Both the position numbers and the translations under genes were made by a program. The notes below the pieces were generated by a model. It had not been told where the DNA came from. It saw nothing but the letters and a program-made list of their open reading frames with translations, and ran no database searches. Below, in pieces: positions 1 through 6,215 of a stretch of 7,796 nt of DNA; the first letter of the stretch is position 1; each line of letters opens with the position of its first letter. The stretch is from Pseudomonadota bacterium (GTDB lineage Bacteria > Pseudomonadota > Gammaproteobacteria > Burkholderiales > Burkholderiaceae_C): positions 1 to 7,796 of the forward strand of contig JAEWPH010000135.1 of the NCBI GenBank assembly GCA_023460715.1, in the 5' to 3' direction.

Positions 1-469
1 GGCCTACGCGGTGGCCCGCGCCTTCTCACCGCTGCTCACCAACACCGTGGTGGGCTTCATCGGGCCGGAATACCTGTACGACGGCAAGCAGATCATCCGC
101 GCCGGGCTGGAGGACCATTTCTGCGGCAAGCTGCTGGGCGTGCCGCTGGGCTGCGACGTCTGCTACACCAACCACGCCGAGGCCGACTCCGACGACATGG
201 ACACGCTGCTCACGCTGCTGGGCGTGGCCGGCGTCACCTTCGTGATGGGCGTGCCGGGCGCGGACGACGTCATGCTGAACTACCAGAGCACCTCGTTCCA
301 CGATGCGCTGTACCTGCGCGACGTGCTGGGCCTGCGGCGCGCGCCCGAATTCGACGCCTGGCTGCAGCGCATGCAACTGGCCGATGAGGCGGGGCGGCTG
401 CTGCCGGCCAGCGCCGCGCTGCCTGCGCTGGCGCGGCTGCGCCATGGCGCCCTGCCGCCACCTGCTTAG
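1..469 (+). CDS. eutB: Ethanolamine ammonia-lyase large subunit EutB, 3' part only
   Basis: The 5' end lies outside the window; the frame is open from position 2 and ends at TAG 467-469, giving the last 155 residues of a family about 450-460 residues long. EutB is the catalytic alpha subunit of the adenosylcobalamin-dependent enzyme (EC 4.3.1.7) that converts ethanolamine to acetaldehyde and ammonia. The fragment carries blocks I recognise as strongly conserved in EutB: GFIGPEYLYDGKQIIRAGLE, then GCDVCYTNHAEAD, then GADDVMLNYQSTSFHD, followed by the C-terminal PEFDAWLQRM helix. The Asp of GCDVCYTNH probably corresponds to the substrate-binding Asp of the E. coli enzyme (aligned from memory). 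eutC follows after 9 bases in the same direction, so the two are certainly co-transcribed. No truncation or frameshift is seen within the visible part. Confidence 0.97.
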   Translation, partial: AYAVARAFSPLLTNTVVGFIGPEYLYDGKQIIRAGLEDHFCGKLLGVPLGCDVCYTNHAEADSDDMDTLLTLLGVAGVTFVMGVPGADDVMLNYQSTSFHDALYLRDVLGLRRAPEFDAWLQRMQLADEAGRLLPASAALPALARLRHGALPPPA

Positions 470-471
470 GA
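468..471 (+). promoter_or_regulatory. Ribosome binding site of eutC within the eutB stop
   Basis: The AGGA core lies 7 bases before the eutC ATG and shares bases with the eutB TAG stop (TAGGA). This layout favours translational coupling of the two subunits. It is a short match, supported mainly by its spacing. Confidence 0.5.
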
Positions 472-478
472 CACTGCC

Positions 479-1354
479 ATGGCTGACCGCCACACTCCCA
501 TTTCGCAGGCCGCAGCACCGGATGCGGCGGCCCCCGACCCCTGGACCGACCTGCGCGCCCACACCGCTGCCCGCCTGGCGCTGGGCCGCTCCGGCAGCGC
601 ACTGCCCACCCGGGCGCTGCTGGAATTCGGCGTCGCCCATGCCCAGGCGCGGGATGCCGTACACGTGCAGCTCGATGCCGATGTGTTGGCGCGCACCCTG
701 CAGGCACAGGGCTGCGACACACTGCAGGTGGCCAGCGCCGCCGCCGACCGCGCCACCTACCTGCTGCGGCCCGACCTGGGCCGGCACCTGGGCGCCGCCG
801 ATGCCGAGCGGCTGCGCGCCGAAAACGTAGGGAGTTCCCATCCCACCGGGCCGGACGGCTGCGACCTGCTGCTGGTAGCGGCCGACGGCCTCTCGTCCGC
901 TGCCGTGGCGCACCATGCCGCGCCACTGGTGCAGGCCATCCGCGCGCAGGCGCCGGGCGGCTGGCGCATCGGCCCGGTGGTGATTGCCACCGAGGCGCGC
1001 GTGGCGCTGGGCGACGAAGTGGGAGCGCTGCTGGGGGCCCGCCTGGTGGCGGTCTTGATCGGCGAGCGGCCGGGCCTGTCGGCGCCGGACAGCCTGGGCA
1101 TCTACCTGACCTGGCATCCGCGGGTGGGGCGCCACGATGCGCAGCGCAACTGCATCTCCAACGTGCGCCCCGAAGGCCTGCCCGTGCAGGCCGCCGCCGC
1201 CAGGCTGTGGTGGCTGTGCCAGGAAGCGCGGCGGCTCGGCCTTACCGGCATCGGGCTCAAGGACCGCAGCGATGCGGCCGTGGTGACCGGCGCGGCGGGA
1301 GCGCAGCCGCTTCCGCGCCGGCCACAACAGGGATCGGAGAGCGGGGACCGTTGA
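479..1354 (+). CDS. eutC: Ethanolamine ammonia-lyase small subunit EutC
   Basis: A 291-residue protein, close to the roughly 295 residues of E. coli EutC. With EutB it forms the ethanolamine ammonia-lyase complex, and this subunit supplies much of the adenosylcobalamin-binding surface. Family blocks seen in order: LRAHTAARLALGRSGSALPT near residues 25-45, DLLLVAADGLSSAAV near the middle, then LIGERPGLSAPDSLGIYLTW and RNCISNVRPEGLPV in the last third. The first 20 or so residues are Ala/Pro-rich and probably disordered. The tail after GIGLKDRSD is also low-complexity (Pro/Gln/Gly/Ser-rich). The start ATG at 479 is chosen because an AGGA sits 7 bases upstream and the ATG lies just after the eutB stop. 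No other eut gene (reactivase, permease, shell proteins) is visible downstream; the next gene is on the opposite strand. Confidence 0.96.
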   Translation: MADRHTPISQAAAPDAAAPDPWTDLRAHTAARLALGRSGSALPTRALLEFGVAHAQARDAVHVQLDADVLARTLQAQGCDTLQVASAAADRATYLLRPDLGRHLGAADAERLRAENVGSSHPTGPDGCDLLLVAADGLSSAAVAHHAAPLVQAIRAQAPGGWRIGPVVIATEARVALGDEVGALLGARLVAVLIGERPGLSAPDSLGIYLTWHPRVGRHDAQRNCISNVRPEGLPVQAAAARLWWLCQEARRLGLTGIGLKDRSDAAVVTGAAGAQPLPRRPQQGSESGDR

Positions 1355-1389
1355 TCTGCTCCGCCGCCCCGCGGACCATCACGCGGCGC

Positions 1390-2496
1390 TCAAAGCCGGT
1401 GCGACCGGTCGCCCCGCGCAAAGCCCATGGGTTCCCACGGCTCGCCCACGCCCAGGGCCAGCACCTTGAACAGCTCGCCCATTTCGTGTTCCATCATCAA
1501 TTTGGCCGCTTGTGCCCGTTCCGCCTGCGCCAGCAGCTCCAGATTCGATAGCAGACCGCTGTTGATGAGAAAGTGCGCCTGCGTGGTGTAGCCCAGCACG
1601 TTCAGGCCCGCGTCCTGCGCGGCCAGCGCCATGGCGGTGAAGTTGACGTGGGCCGTGATGTCCTTCAGGCCCACGTCCGCCAGCGGGTCGCTGTCGGCCA
1701 AATGCCCCCGGTGGCACATCACCGTGCCCATGTGGCGCTGCGGGTGGTAGTACTCGCTGTCGCCGAAGCCGTAGTCGATGAGAAAGGCCGCACCGCGCGT
1801 GAGGCGCTGCGCCAGCGTGCGGATGAAGCCTTCGCCCTGCGCGTGCGTTTCGGTCAGGTAGTCCTGCGGGCCCTCGGGCTCCACGGGCGGGCGCAGCGCG
1901 GTCGGACGGTCGGCCCATAGGAAGGCACCGTTCTCGAACGCCACGCCGCGCTCATGCCACACGCCCGTGCCGGCGCCGCCGTGGCGGGCCAGCAGTTGCA
2001 CGGGCATGGCGTCCAGTACCTCGTTGCCCACGACCACGCCCTGGAAGGTGTCCGGCAGCCGGTCGGCCCAGACCACACGGTCGCCATAGGCCGCCAGCGC
2101 CACCTGCTGGCGCGCCCGCAGGCTGCCCGACAGGTCGACGATGGTGTAGCACCGCACGCGCTCGCCCAGGCTGGCCAGCAGCTGGCCGGCCAGCGCGCCG
2201 GAGCCGGCGCCGAACTCCCAGACCTCGTCGGTCTGGGTGACGTCGAGCGCCTCGCGCACCTGGTTTGCCAGCGTCTGGCCGAAGACGGGCGAGAGCTCGG
2301 GCGCGGTCACGAAGTCGCTGCCGGAGTCGGGCATGGCACCGAACTTCGTGCTGTCATTGGCGTAGTAGCCCAGGCCCGGCGTGTACAACGCCAGTTCCAT
2401 GAAGCGGTCAAAGCCGATCCAGCCGCCTGCGTCTGCAATGGCCTGGGCGATCTGCGCCTGCAGGGCGCTCGATAAAATGTCAGGTTCTGTCGTCAC
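1390..2496 (-). CDS. MidA/NDUFAF7-family SAM-dependent methyltransferase (COG1565)
   Basis: A 368-residue protein reading leftward from a GTG start to TGA at 1392-1390. It has the hallmarks of the MidA/NDUFAF7 family: IGFDRFMELALYTPGLGYY near residues 27-45, DFVTAPELSP at 61-70, the SAM-binding glycine loop FGAGSG at 95-100, the acidic end of the next strand at YTIVDLS (117-123), GNEVLDAMPV at 157-166, then LIDYGF and YYHPQRHMGTVMCHRGH further on. The human homologue dimethylates an arginine of the complex I subunit NDUFS2; the bacterial target is not established, and complex I or another protein is only a guess. GTG is taken as the start because the family N-terminus begins here and the next in-frame Met is residue 33, inside the conserved block. 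A weak purine-rich GGGGGA lies about 11 bases upstream. The gene converges with eutC (35-base gap) and diverges from the SDR gene (17-base gap). Confidence 0.9.
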   Translation of the reverse strand: MTTEPDILSSALQAQIAQAIADAGGWIGFDRFMELALYTPGLGYYANDSTKFGAMPDSGSDFVTAPELSPVFGQTLANQVREALDVTQTDEVWEFGAGSGALAGQLLASLGERVRCYTIVDLSGSLRARQQVALAAYGDRVVWADRLPDTFQGVVVGNEVLDAMPVQLLARHGGAGTGVWHERGVAFENGAFLWADRPTALRPPVEPEGPQDYLTETHAQGEGFIRTLAQRLTRGAAFLIDYGFGDSEYYHPQRHMGTVMCHRGHLADSDPLADVGLKDITAHVNFTAMALAAQDAGLNVLGYTTQAHFLINSGLLSNLELLAQAERAQAAKLMMEHEMGELFKVLALGVGEPWEPMGFARGDRSHRL

Positions 2497-2513
2497 GACG
2501 CCGATTGTCCCCC

Positions 2514-3299
2514 ATGCCCTCTACTTCCCGCCCCCGCACCGTGCTGGTGACCGGCGCCGCCCGGCGTCTGGGCCGCGCGATCGCGCTCGCGCTGGCGGCC
2601 GGCGGCTGGCAGGTGGCCGTGCACTACCGCCAATCGGAGCAGGATGCTATTGAAACAGTAGCTGAATGCGCAATACTGGCGGGCGCCAGCGCCCATTTTG
2701 ATGCGGATTTCGAGGACGAGGATGCCATCCGCACCCTGCTGCCCCGGGTGGTGGCGCACTTCGGCGCGGTGGATGCCGTCGTCAACAGCGCATCGCTCTT
2801 CGAGCACGACGACGCGGCCAGCTTCGGTTTCGCGCGTCTGGAGCAGCACCTGCGCAGCAACACAGCCGCCCCCATCCTGCTGGCCCAGGCCCTGCACGCC
2901 CACGTGGGCGCGCGCGCGGCCGCCGGCGACGCCGACGCGCACGGCGCCGTCGTCAACCTGCTGGACCAGAAGCTCTGGAACCAGAATCCCGACTTCCTGA
3001 GCTACACCCTCTCCAAGGCCGCGCTGGAAGCCGCGGGCACCATGCTGGCCCTGGCCCTGGCGCCGCGGGTGCGCGTGGTGGGCGTGGCCCCGGGCCTGAC
3101 GCTGACCAGCCACATGCTGGAAGACGCAAAGTTCCGGCAGCTGCACGCGCTGAGCCCGCTGGGCCGCTCGTCCACGGCCGAGGACGTGGCCGCGACCGTG
3201 AAGTTCGCGCTGGAGAACCGCTCCATCACCGGCACCACGCTGCTGGTAGACGGCGGCCAGCACCTGATGCGCTTCGAGCGCGATTTTTCCCTGATGTGA
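2514..3299 (+). CDS. folM: Pteridine-reductase-like short-chain dehydrogenase (FolM/PTR1 type)
   Basis: A 261-residue classical-size SDR. Residues 13-20 read TGAARRLG, the TGxxxRxG dinucleotide loop of the pteridine reductase branch, in which the Arg favours NADPH. NSAS at 91-94 is the structural SDR motif, and YTLSK at 163-168 gives the catalytic Tyr164 and Lys168. The usual catalytic Ser is replaced by Asp151, 13 residues before the Tyr. This is the spacing of the Asp-Tyr-Lys triad of Leishmania PTR1. VAPG and LLVDGGQ are also in place. The likely reaction is NADPH-dependent reduction of dihydropterin or dihydrofolate, in the cytoplasm. folB follows immediately, which supports a pterin role. 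The start ATG 2514 is preferred over an in-frame TTG at 2505; neither has a clear ribosome binding site. The name folM is an inference from motifs and context; a generic SDR cannot be excluded. Bases 2640-2705 are AT-richer than the rest (see the repeat entry). Confidence 0.85.
   Translation: MPSTSRPRTVLVTGAARRLGRAIALALAAGGWQVAVHYRQSEQDAIETVAECAILAGASAHFDADFEDEDAIRTLLPRVVAHFGAVDAVVNSASLFEHDDAASFGFARLEQHLRSNTAAPILLAQALHAHVGARAAAGDADAHGAVVNLLDQKLWNQNPDFLSYTLSKAALEAAGTMLALALAPRVRVVGVAPGLTLTSHMLEDAKFRQLHALSPLGRSSTAEDVAATVKFALENRSITGTTLLVDGGQHLMRFERDFSLM
2640..2705 (+). repeat. Possible Comamonadaceae-type interspersed repeat inside folM
   Basis: This stretch stands out from its high-GC surroundings; bases 2641-2665 are about 40% GC. 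It holds two hairpins: GCTATT/AGTAGC (2646-2651 with 2657-2662, one G-T pair, 5-base loop) and CTGGCG/CGCCAG (2676-2681 with 2684-2689, 2-base loop). It ends in CCCATTTTGAT. The pattern GCTAT, A-rich loop, ATAGCTG or similar, TGCGC, GC hairpin, then CCATTTTGA recalls a short repeat I know as scattered through Comamonadaceae genomes. It is read in frame as SDR residues 43-66, and the protein length is normal for the family, so it would have replaced host codons rather than lengthened the protein. Recognition is from memory; chance resemblance is possible. Confidence 0.45.
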
Positions 3300-3334
3300 G
3301 CGCACGCTCGCACCACCAACCCCAGCCCATCACC

Positions 3335-3706
3335 ATGTACAACGCCGCAGGGACGCAGATCCTCACGCTGACCGGATTGCGCTTCGATGCCAATCTGGGC
3401 ATCCTGGCGCACGAGAAGACTGCGCCCCAGCCCATCCAGGTCGATGCCGAGCTGAACCTGGGCACCCAGCCCCTGGCGCCGCGCGACGACGACATCCGCC
3501 ATGTGCTGGACTACCGCAAGGTGCGCCAGATCATCATCGACGAGTGCACGGCCGAGCACGTGAACCTGCTGGAGAGCCTGATCGGCAAGCTGGCCCAGCG
3601 GCTGATGCAGCTGCCCGGCGTACTGGGCGTGCGGGTCAAGATCGCCAAGCTCGAAATTTTTGACGACTGCGAAGTGGCCATTCGCGTCGAAACCGGACAG
3701 TGGTAA
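3335..3706 (+). CDS. folB: Dihydroneopterin aldolase FolB
   Basis: A 123-residue protein, the usual FolB length. The enzyme (EC 4.1.2.25) cleaves 7,8-dihydroneopterin to 6-hydroxymethyl-7,8-dihydropterin and glycolaldehyde in folate synthesis. The FolB pattern is visible: [17 protein letters not shown] with Glu27, QVDAELNL at 35-42, VLDYRKV with Tyr60, [12 protein letters not shown] with Glu80, and [15 protein letters not shown] with Lys105. These four are the expected catalytic or pterin-binding positions by family alignment from memory. The stretch after Lys105 ([14 protein letters not shown]) differs from the Pro-rich version in E. coli, but I recall similar ends in proteobacterial FolB proteins. 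ATG 3335 is preferred because it gives the family N-terminus; an in-frame GTG at 3296 overlapping the folM stop would add 13 unconserved residues. ttcA starts 5 bases after the stop. Confidence 0.9.
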   Translation: MYNAAGTQILTLTGLRFDANLGILAHEKTAPQPIQVDAELNLGTQPLAPRDDDIRHVLDYRKVRQIIIDECTAEHVNLLESLIGKLAQRLMQLPGVLGVRVKIAKLEIFDDCEVAIRVETGQW

Positions 3707-3711
3707 CTCCC

Positions 3712-4683
3712 ATGAATGCAATCCTGAACGGCGACTGGATCGCCGAAACCCCTGAAGCCTCCGCCCCTGCCGGTGCAACCGATGCGGCTGTGCCCCAGGG
3801 CAACCGCCTGAAGATCGAGCGCGAGGCCCACAAGCTCGAGAAGCGCCTGTGCCGCGAGGTGGGCAAAGCCATCGTCGACTTCAACATGATCGAAGAAGGC
3901 GACAAGGTCATGGTGTGCATGTCCGGCGGCAAGGACAGCTACACCCTGCTGGACATCCTCATCCGCCTGCAGAAGCGCGCCCCCATCCGCTTCGACCTGG
4001 TGGCGGTGAACCTCGACCAGAAGCAACCCGGTTTCCCCGAGCACGTCCTGCCGGAGTACCTGGCCAGCACCGGCGTGCCGTTCCATATCGAGAACGAGGA
4101 CACCTACAGCATCGTCAAGCGCCTGATCCCCGAGGGCAAGACCACCTGCAGCCTGTGCAGCCGCCTGCGCCGGGGCATCCTGTACCGCGTGGCCGATGAG
4201 CTGGGCTGTACCAAGATCGCCCTGGGCCACCACCGCGACGACATCATGCAGACGCTGCTGCTGAACATGTTCTTCGGCGGCAAGCTGAAAAGCATGCCCG
4301 CCAAGCTGGTGAGCGACGATGGCCGCCACATGGTGATCCGCCCGCTGGCCTACGTGAACGAGAAGGACACGACGCGCTGGGCGGCGCAGCAGAACTTTCC
4401 CATCATCCCGTGCAACCTCTGCGGCAGCCAGGAGAACCTGCAGCGCAAGCAGGTCGGCGAGATGCTGCGCGAGTGGGACCGCAAGTTCCCCGGCCGGGTC
4501 GAGAACATGTTTACCGCGCTGCAGAACGTGGTGCCTTCCCACCTGCTCGATGGAACGCTGCACGATTTCAAAGGTCTGAAGACCACGGGCGTCGCCAGCG
4601 AGGACGGCGACAAGGCTTTCGACCGTGAGGAATTCCCCGCTGCGCCCGGCCTGCCGGGCGTGCAGGTGGTGCAGCTGACCTGA
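3712..4683 (+). CDS. ttcA: tRNA 2-thiocytidine(32) synthetase TtcA
   Basis: A 323-residue cytoplasmic enzyme that adenylates and thiolates cytidine 32 of certain tRNAs, using ATP, a [4Fe-4S] cluster and a sulfur donor. SGGKDS at residues 71-76 is the PP-loop that binds ATP. Cys pairs lie at 146/149 (CSLC) and 234/237 (CNLC); members of these pairs ligate the cluster in the family. GHHRDD at 172-177 and [15 protein letters not shown] are further TtcA signatures. The first 30 residues are Ala/Pro-rich and variable; homology begins at about [23 protein letters not shown] 3712 is chosen 5 bases after the folB stop; an upstream GTG at 3700 would overlap folB and add four residues. The gene is probably last in a folM-folB-ttcA transcript. 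The link to folate genes is positional only. Confidence 0.96.
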   Translation: MNAILNGDWIAETPEASAPAGATDAAVPQGNRLKIEREAHKLEKRLCREVGKAIVDFNMIEEGDKVMVCMSGGKDSYTLLDILIRLQKRAPIRFDLVAVNLDQKQPGFPEHVLPEYLASTGVPFHIENEDTYSIVKRLIPEGKTTCSLCSRLRRGILYRVADELGCTKIALGHHRDDIMQTLLLNMFFGGKLKSMPAKLVSDDGRHMVIRPLAYVNEKDTTRWAAQQNFPIIPCNLCGSQENLQRKQVGEMLREWDRKFPGRVENMFTALQNVVPSHLLDGTLHDFKGLKTTGVASEDGDKAFDREEFPAAPGLPGVQVVQLT

Positions 4684-4690
4684 CGTATTG

Positions 4691-4716
4691 CGGGCCTGAC
4701 AGGCCTGTCAGGCCCG
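4691..4716. other. Perfect 26-bp palindrome downstream of ttcA
   Basis: The two 13-base halves, starting CGGGCCTGACAGG, are exact reverse complements with no spacer. It begins 7 bases after the ttcA stop. As RNA it could fold into a strong GC-rich hairpin, so it may end the folM-folB-ttcA transcript. However, no T-run follows (the next bases are GCGTACAACG), so it is not a standard intrinsic terminator. The core TGACAGGCCTGTCA also has the form of an operator for a dimeric regulator acting on the lipoprotein gene downstream. Position favours termination or mRNA 3'-end protection; both readings are inference. Confidence 0.55.
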
Positions 4717-4814
4717 GCGTACAACGGTACGTCGGATTTCCCCACCGGTTTCCTGCGCCAGCCAGCCGATCCTTCAGCCAGCGCCCTGCCCCCTTGCGTG
4801 CCTTTCACGATTCC

Positions 4815-4819
4815 AGGAG
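4815..4819 (+). promoter_or_regulatory. Ribosome binding site of the lipoprotein gene
   Basis: AGGAG with 6 bases between it and the ATG at 4826 is the best Shine-Dalgarno match in the window, and it fixes the lipoprotein start. The 142 bases between ttcA and this gene must also hold its promoter, but I see no convincing -35/-10 pair. Confidence 0.75.
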
Positions 4820-4825
4820 CTCACC

Positions 4826-5551
4826 ATGACGATTCCGCGCTGGTTCTCATCCCTCTGCCTGTGCTTTGTTGCGGCCCTCGCGCTGGGCGGTTGCGCGTCC
4901 ACCCGCGTGGTGGACAGCGACGTGCGCAGCTTCTCCACCCTGTCGGCGCTGCCGGCGCCCCCCACCTACCGCCTGGAGCGGTTGCCGTCGCAAACGGCCT
5001 ACGCCCAGTCGTTCTCCACCATCGAGGCACTGGCCCAGCAGTCGCTGGCGCGCGTAGGCCTGCAGCGTGACGATGCGAACGCCAAGCTGGTGCTGCAGAT
5101 CGGCGCCCAGGGCAGCTACACCCTGCCGGCCTACTGGCCCTACTACGGCGATCCGTTCTATGGCCGGTTCGGTTGGGGCTTCGGCTACGGCGGCCGCGGC
5201 GGCTGGGGCTTGGGAATGGGCACCGGCTGGATGATGGACCGCCCCCCCACCCTGCACCGCCGCGAGGTCAGCCTGGTGCTGCGCGACGCCGCCACGCAGC
5301 GCGTGGTGTACGAAACCTCGGCCCTGTACGAGGACGTGTGGACCGACGACCCCGCCATCTTCGGCATCCTCTTCGATGCAGCGCTCACCGGCTTCCCGCA
5401 GCCGCCTGCGGGCATGCGCAAGGTGCGCACGACCATCGGCCCGGTCGAGCAGCGCGGAAGCGGCGCCGCGCCGGCCACCGTCGCCCCGGCAAATGCGCCC
5501 GCCACCGCCACGCCCGTGCCCCCGGCCACGCCGGGCACGGTGGTGAAGTAA
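4826..5551 (+). CDS. DUF4136-like lipoprotein
   Basis: A 241-residue exported lipoprotein. Residues 1-22 form a signal peptide: Arg5, then a hydrophobic stretch to Ala19, then the lipobox LGGC with Cys23 as the lipidation site. There is no Asp after the Cys, which fits outer-membrane sorting. Residues 25-100 resemble DUF4136 proteins (VDSDVRSFSTLSALPAPPTYRLERL, then an AQQSLARVGLQRDDANAKLVLQI segment). Residues 103-135 are very rich in Gly, Tyr, Trp and Phe (start YWPYYGDPFYG). A second conserved part, REVSLVLRDAATQRVVYETSALYEDVW, follows to about residue 175. From about 205 the tail is Ala/Pro/Thr-rich and probably disordered. The function of the family is unknown. The start is set by AGGAG at 4815. 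The phosphatase gene follows after 25 bases, so co-transcription is likely. Confidence 0.85.
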   Translation: MTIPRWFSSLCLCFVAALALGGCASTRVVDSDVRSFSTLSALPAPPTYRLERLPSQTAYAQSFSTIEALAQQSLARVGLQRDDANAKLVLQIGAQGSYTLPAYWPYYGDPFYGRFGWGFGYGGRGGWGLGMGTGWMMDRPPTLHRREVSLVLRDAATQRVVYETSALYEDVWTDDPAIFGILFDAALTGFPQPPAGMRKVRTTIGPVEQRGSGAAPATVAPANAPATATPVPPATPGTVVK

Positions 5552-5576
5552 TCCACTCCTGGAACGCCGCCACTGC

Positions 5577-6215
5577 ATGGAAGCCACCCGCATCATCGCC
5601 ATCCGCCACGGTGAAACCGCCTGGAATGTCGACACCCGCATCCAGGGCCATCTGGACATTCCCCTCAACGACACCGGCCTGTGGCAGGCACAGCAGGTGG
5701 GCCAGGCGCTGGCCGGCGAGCCCGTCGCGGCGGTCTACACCAGCGACCTGCAGCGTGCGCGGGTCACCGCCCAGGCCGTGGCCGACAGCACCGGCGCCCC
5801 TCTGGTGCTGGAGCCCGGGCTGCGGGAGCGCAGCTTCGGGCAGTTGCAGGGCCGCACCTTTGCAGAGATCGAGACCCAGTTGCCCGAAGAGGCCCGCCGC
5901 TGGCGCCAGCGCGACCCCCACTTCGAGCCCGAGGGCGGCGAATCGCTGATCGTTTTCCGCGAGCGCATCACCCGCATCACCGACCAGCTGGTGCAACGGC
6001 ATCCGGGCGAACTGGTGGCGCTGGTCGCGCATGGCGGCGTGCTCGACGTGCTGTACCGCGCGGCCACGGGACAGGAGCTGCAGGCCCCCCGCACCTGGAA
6101 GATCACCAACGCGGCCATCAACCGCCTGCTGTGGACCGAGAGCGGACTGACCCTGGTAGGCTGGGCGGATACGCAACACTTGGACAATGCCTCCCGCGAT
6201 GAAGCCCATTCCTGA
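5577..6215 (+). CDS. Histidine phosphatase family protein (phosphoglycerate-mutase-like)
   Basis: A 212-residue cytoplasmic protein of the branch-1 histidine phosphatase superfamily. RHGET at residues 10-14 carries the phospho-accepting His11. Arg60 in YTSDLQRAR (54-62), Glu84 in LRERSFG and His152 in VAHGG complete the active-site set. It has no insertion typical of cofactor-dependent phosphoglycerate mutase and is about 40 residues shorter, so it is more likely a phosphatase of the GpmB/CobC/PhoE kind. The substrate cannot be told from sequence. No cobalamin-synthesis gene lies beside it, so alpha-ribazole phosphatase (CobC) is not supported by context, although the upstream eutBC enzyme needs cobalamin. 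The 3' end overlaps the start of the next gene by 17-29 bases, which suggests translational coupling. Confidence 0.92.
   Translation: MEATRIIAIRHGETAWNVDTRIQGHLDIPLNDTGLWQAQQVGQALAGEPVAAVYTSDLQRARVTAQAVADSTGAPLVLEPGLRERSFGQLQGRTFAEIETQLPEEARRWRQRDPHFEPEGGESLIVFRERITRITDQLVQRHPGELVALVAHGGVLDVLYRAATGQELQAPRTWKITNAAINRLLWTESGLTLVGWADTQHLDNASRDEAHS

Noticed and set aside
26..1327. 433-codon open frame on the - strand opposite eutB/eutC
   Set aside because: It is antisense to two clearly recognised genes, has a low-complexity composition rich in Gly, Ala, Gln, Arg and His, and matches no family; long antisense frames are expected in high-GC DNA.
1362..1388. CGCCGC/GCGGCG inverted repeat between eutC and the methyltransferase
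   Set aside because: A 6-bp stem with a 15-base loop and no T-run is common by chance in this GC-rich context, so I do not call it a terminator.
2471..2478. GATAAAAT as a -10 box for folM
   Set aside because: The hexamer is plausible and lies 35 bases before the ATG, but no -35 is seen at the right spacing and the bases are coding on the other strand.
3296..3334. GTG 3296 as the folB start, overlapping the folM stop
   Set aside because: It adds 13 residues (MSARSHHQPQPIT) with no FolB similarity and no ribosome binding site; ATG 3335 gives the usual protein length.
3511..4563. 350-codon open frame on the - strand opposite folB/ttcA
   Set aside because: It is antisense to ttcA, whose motifs are unambiguous, and shows no recognisable domain.
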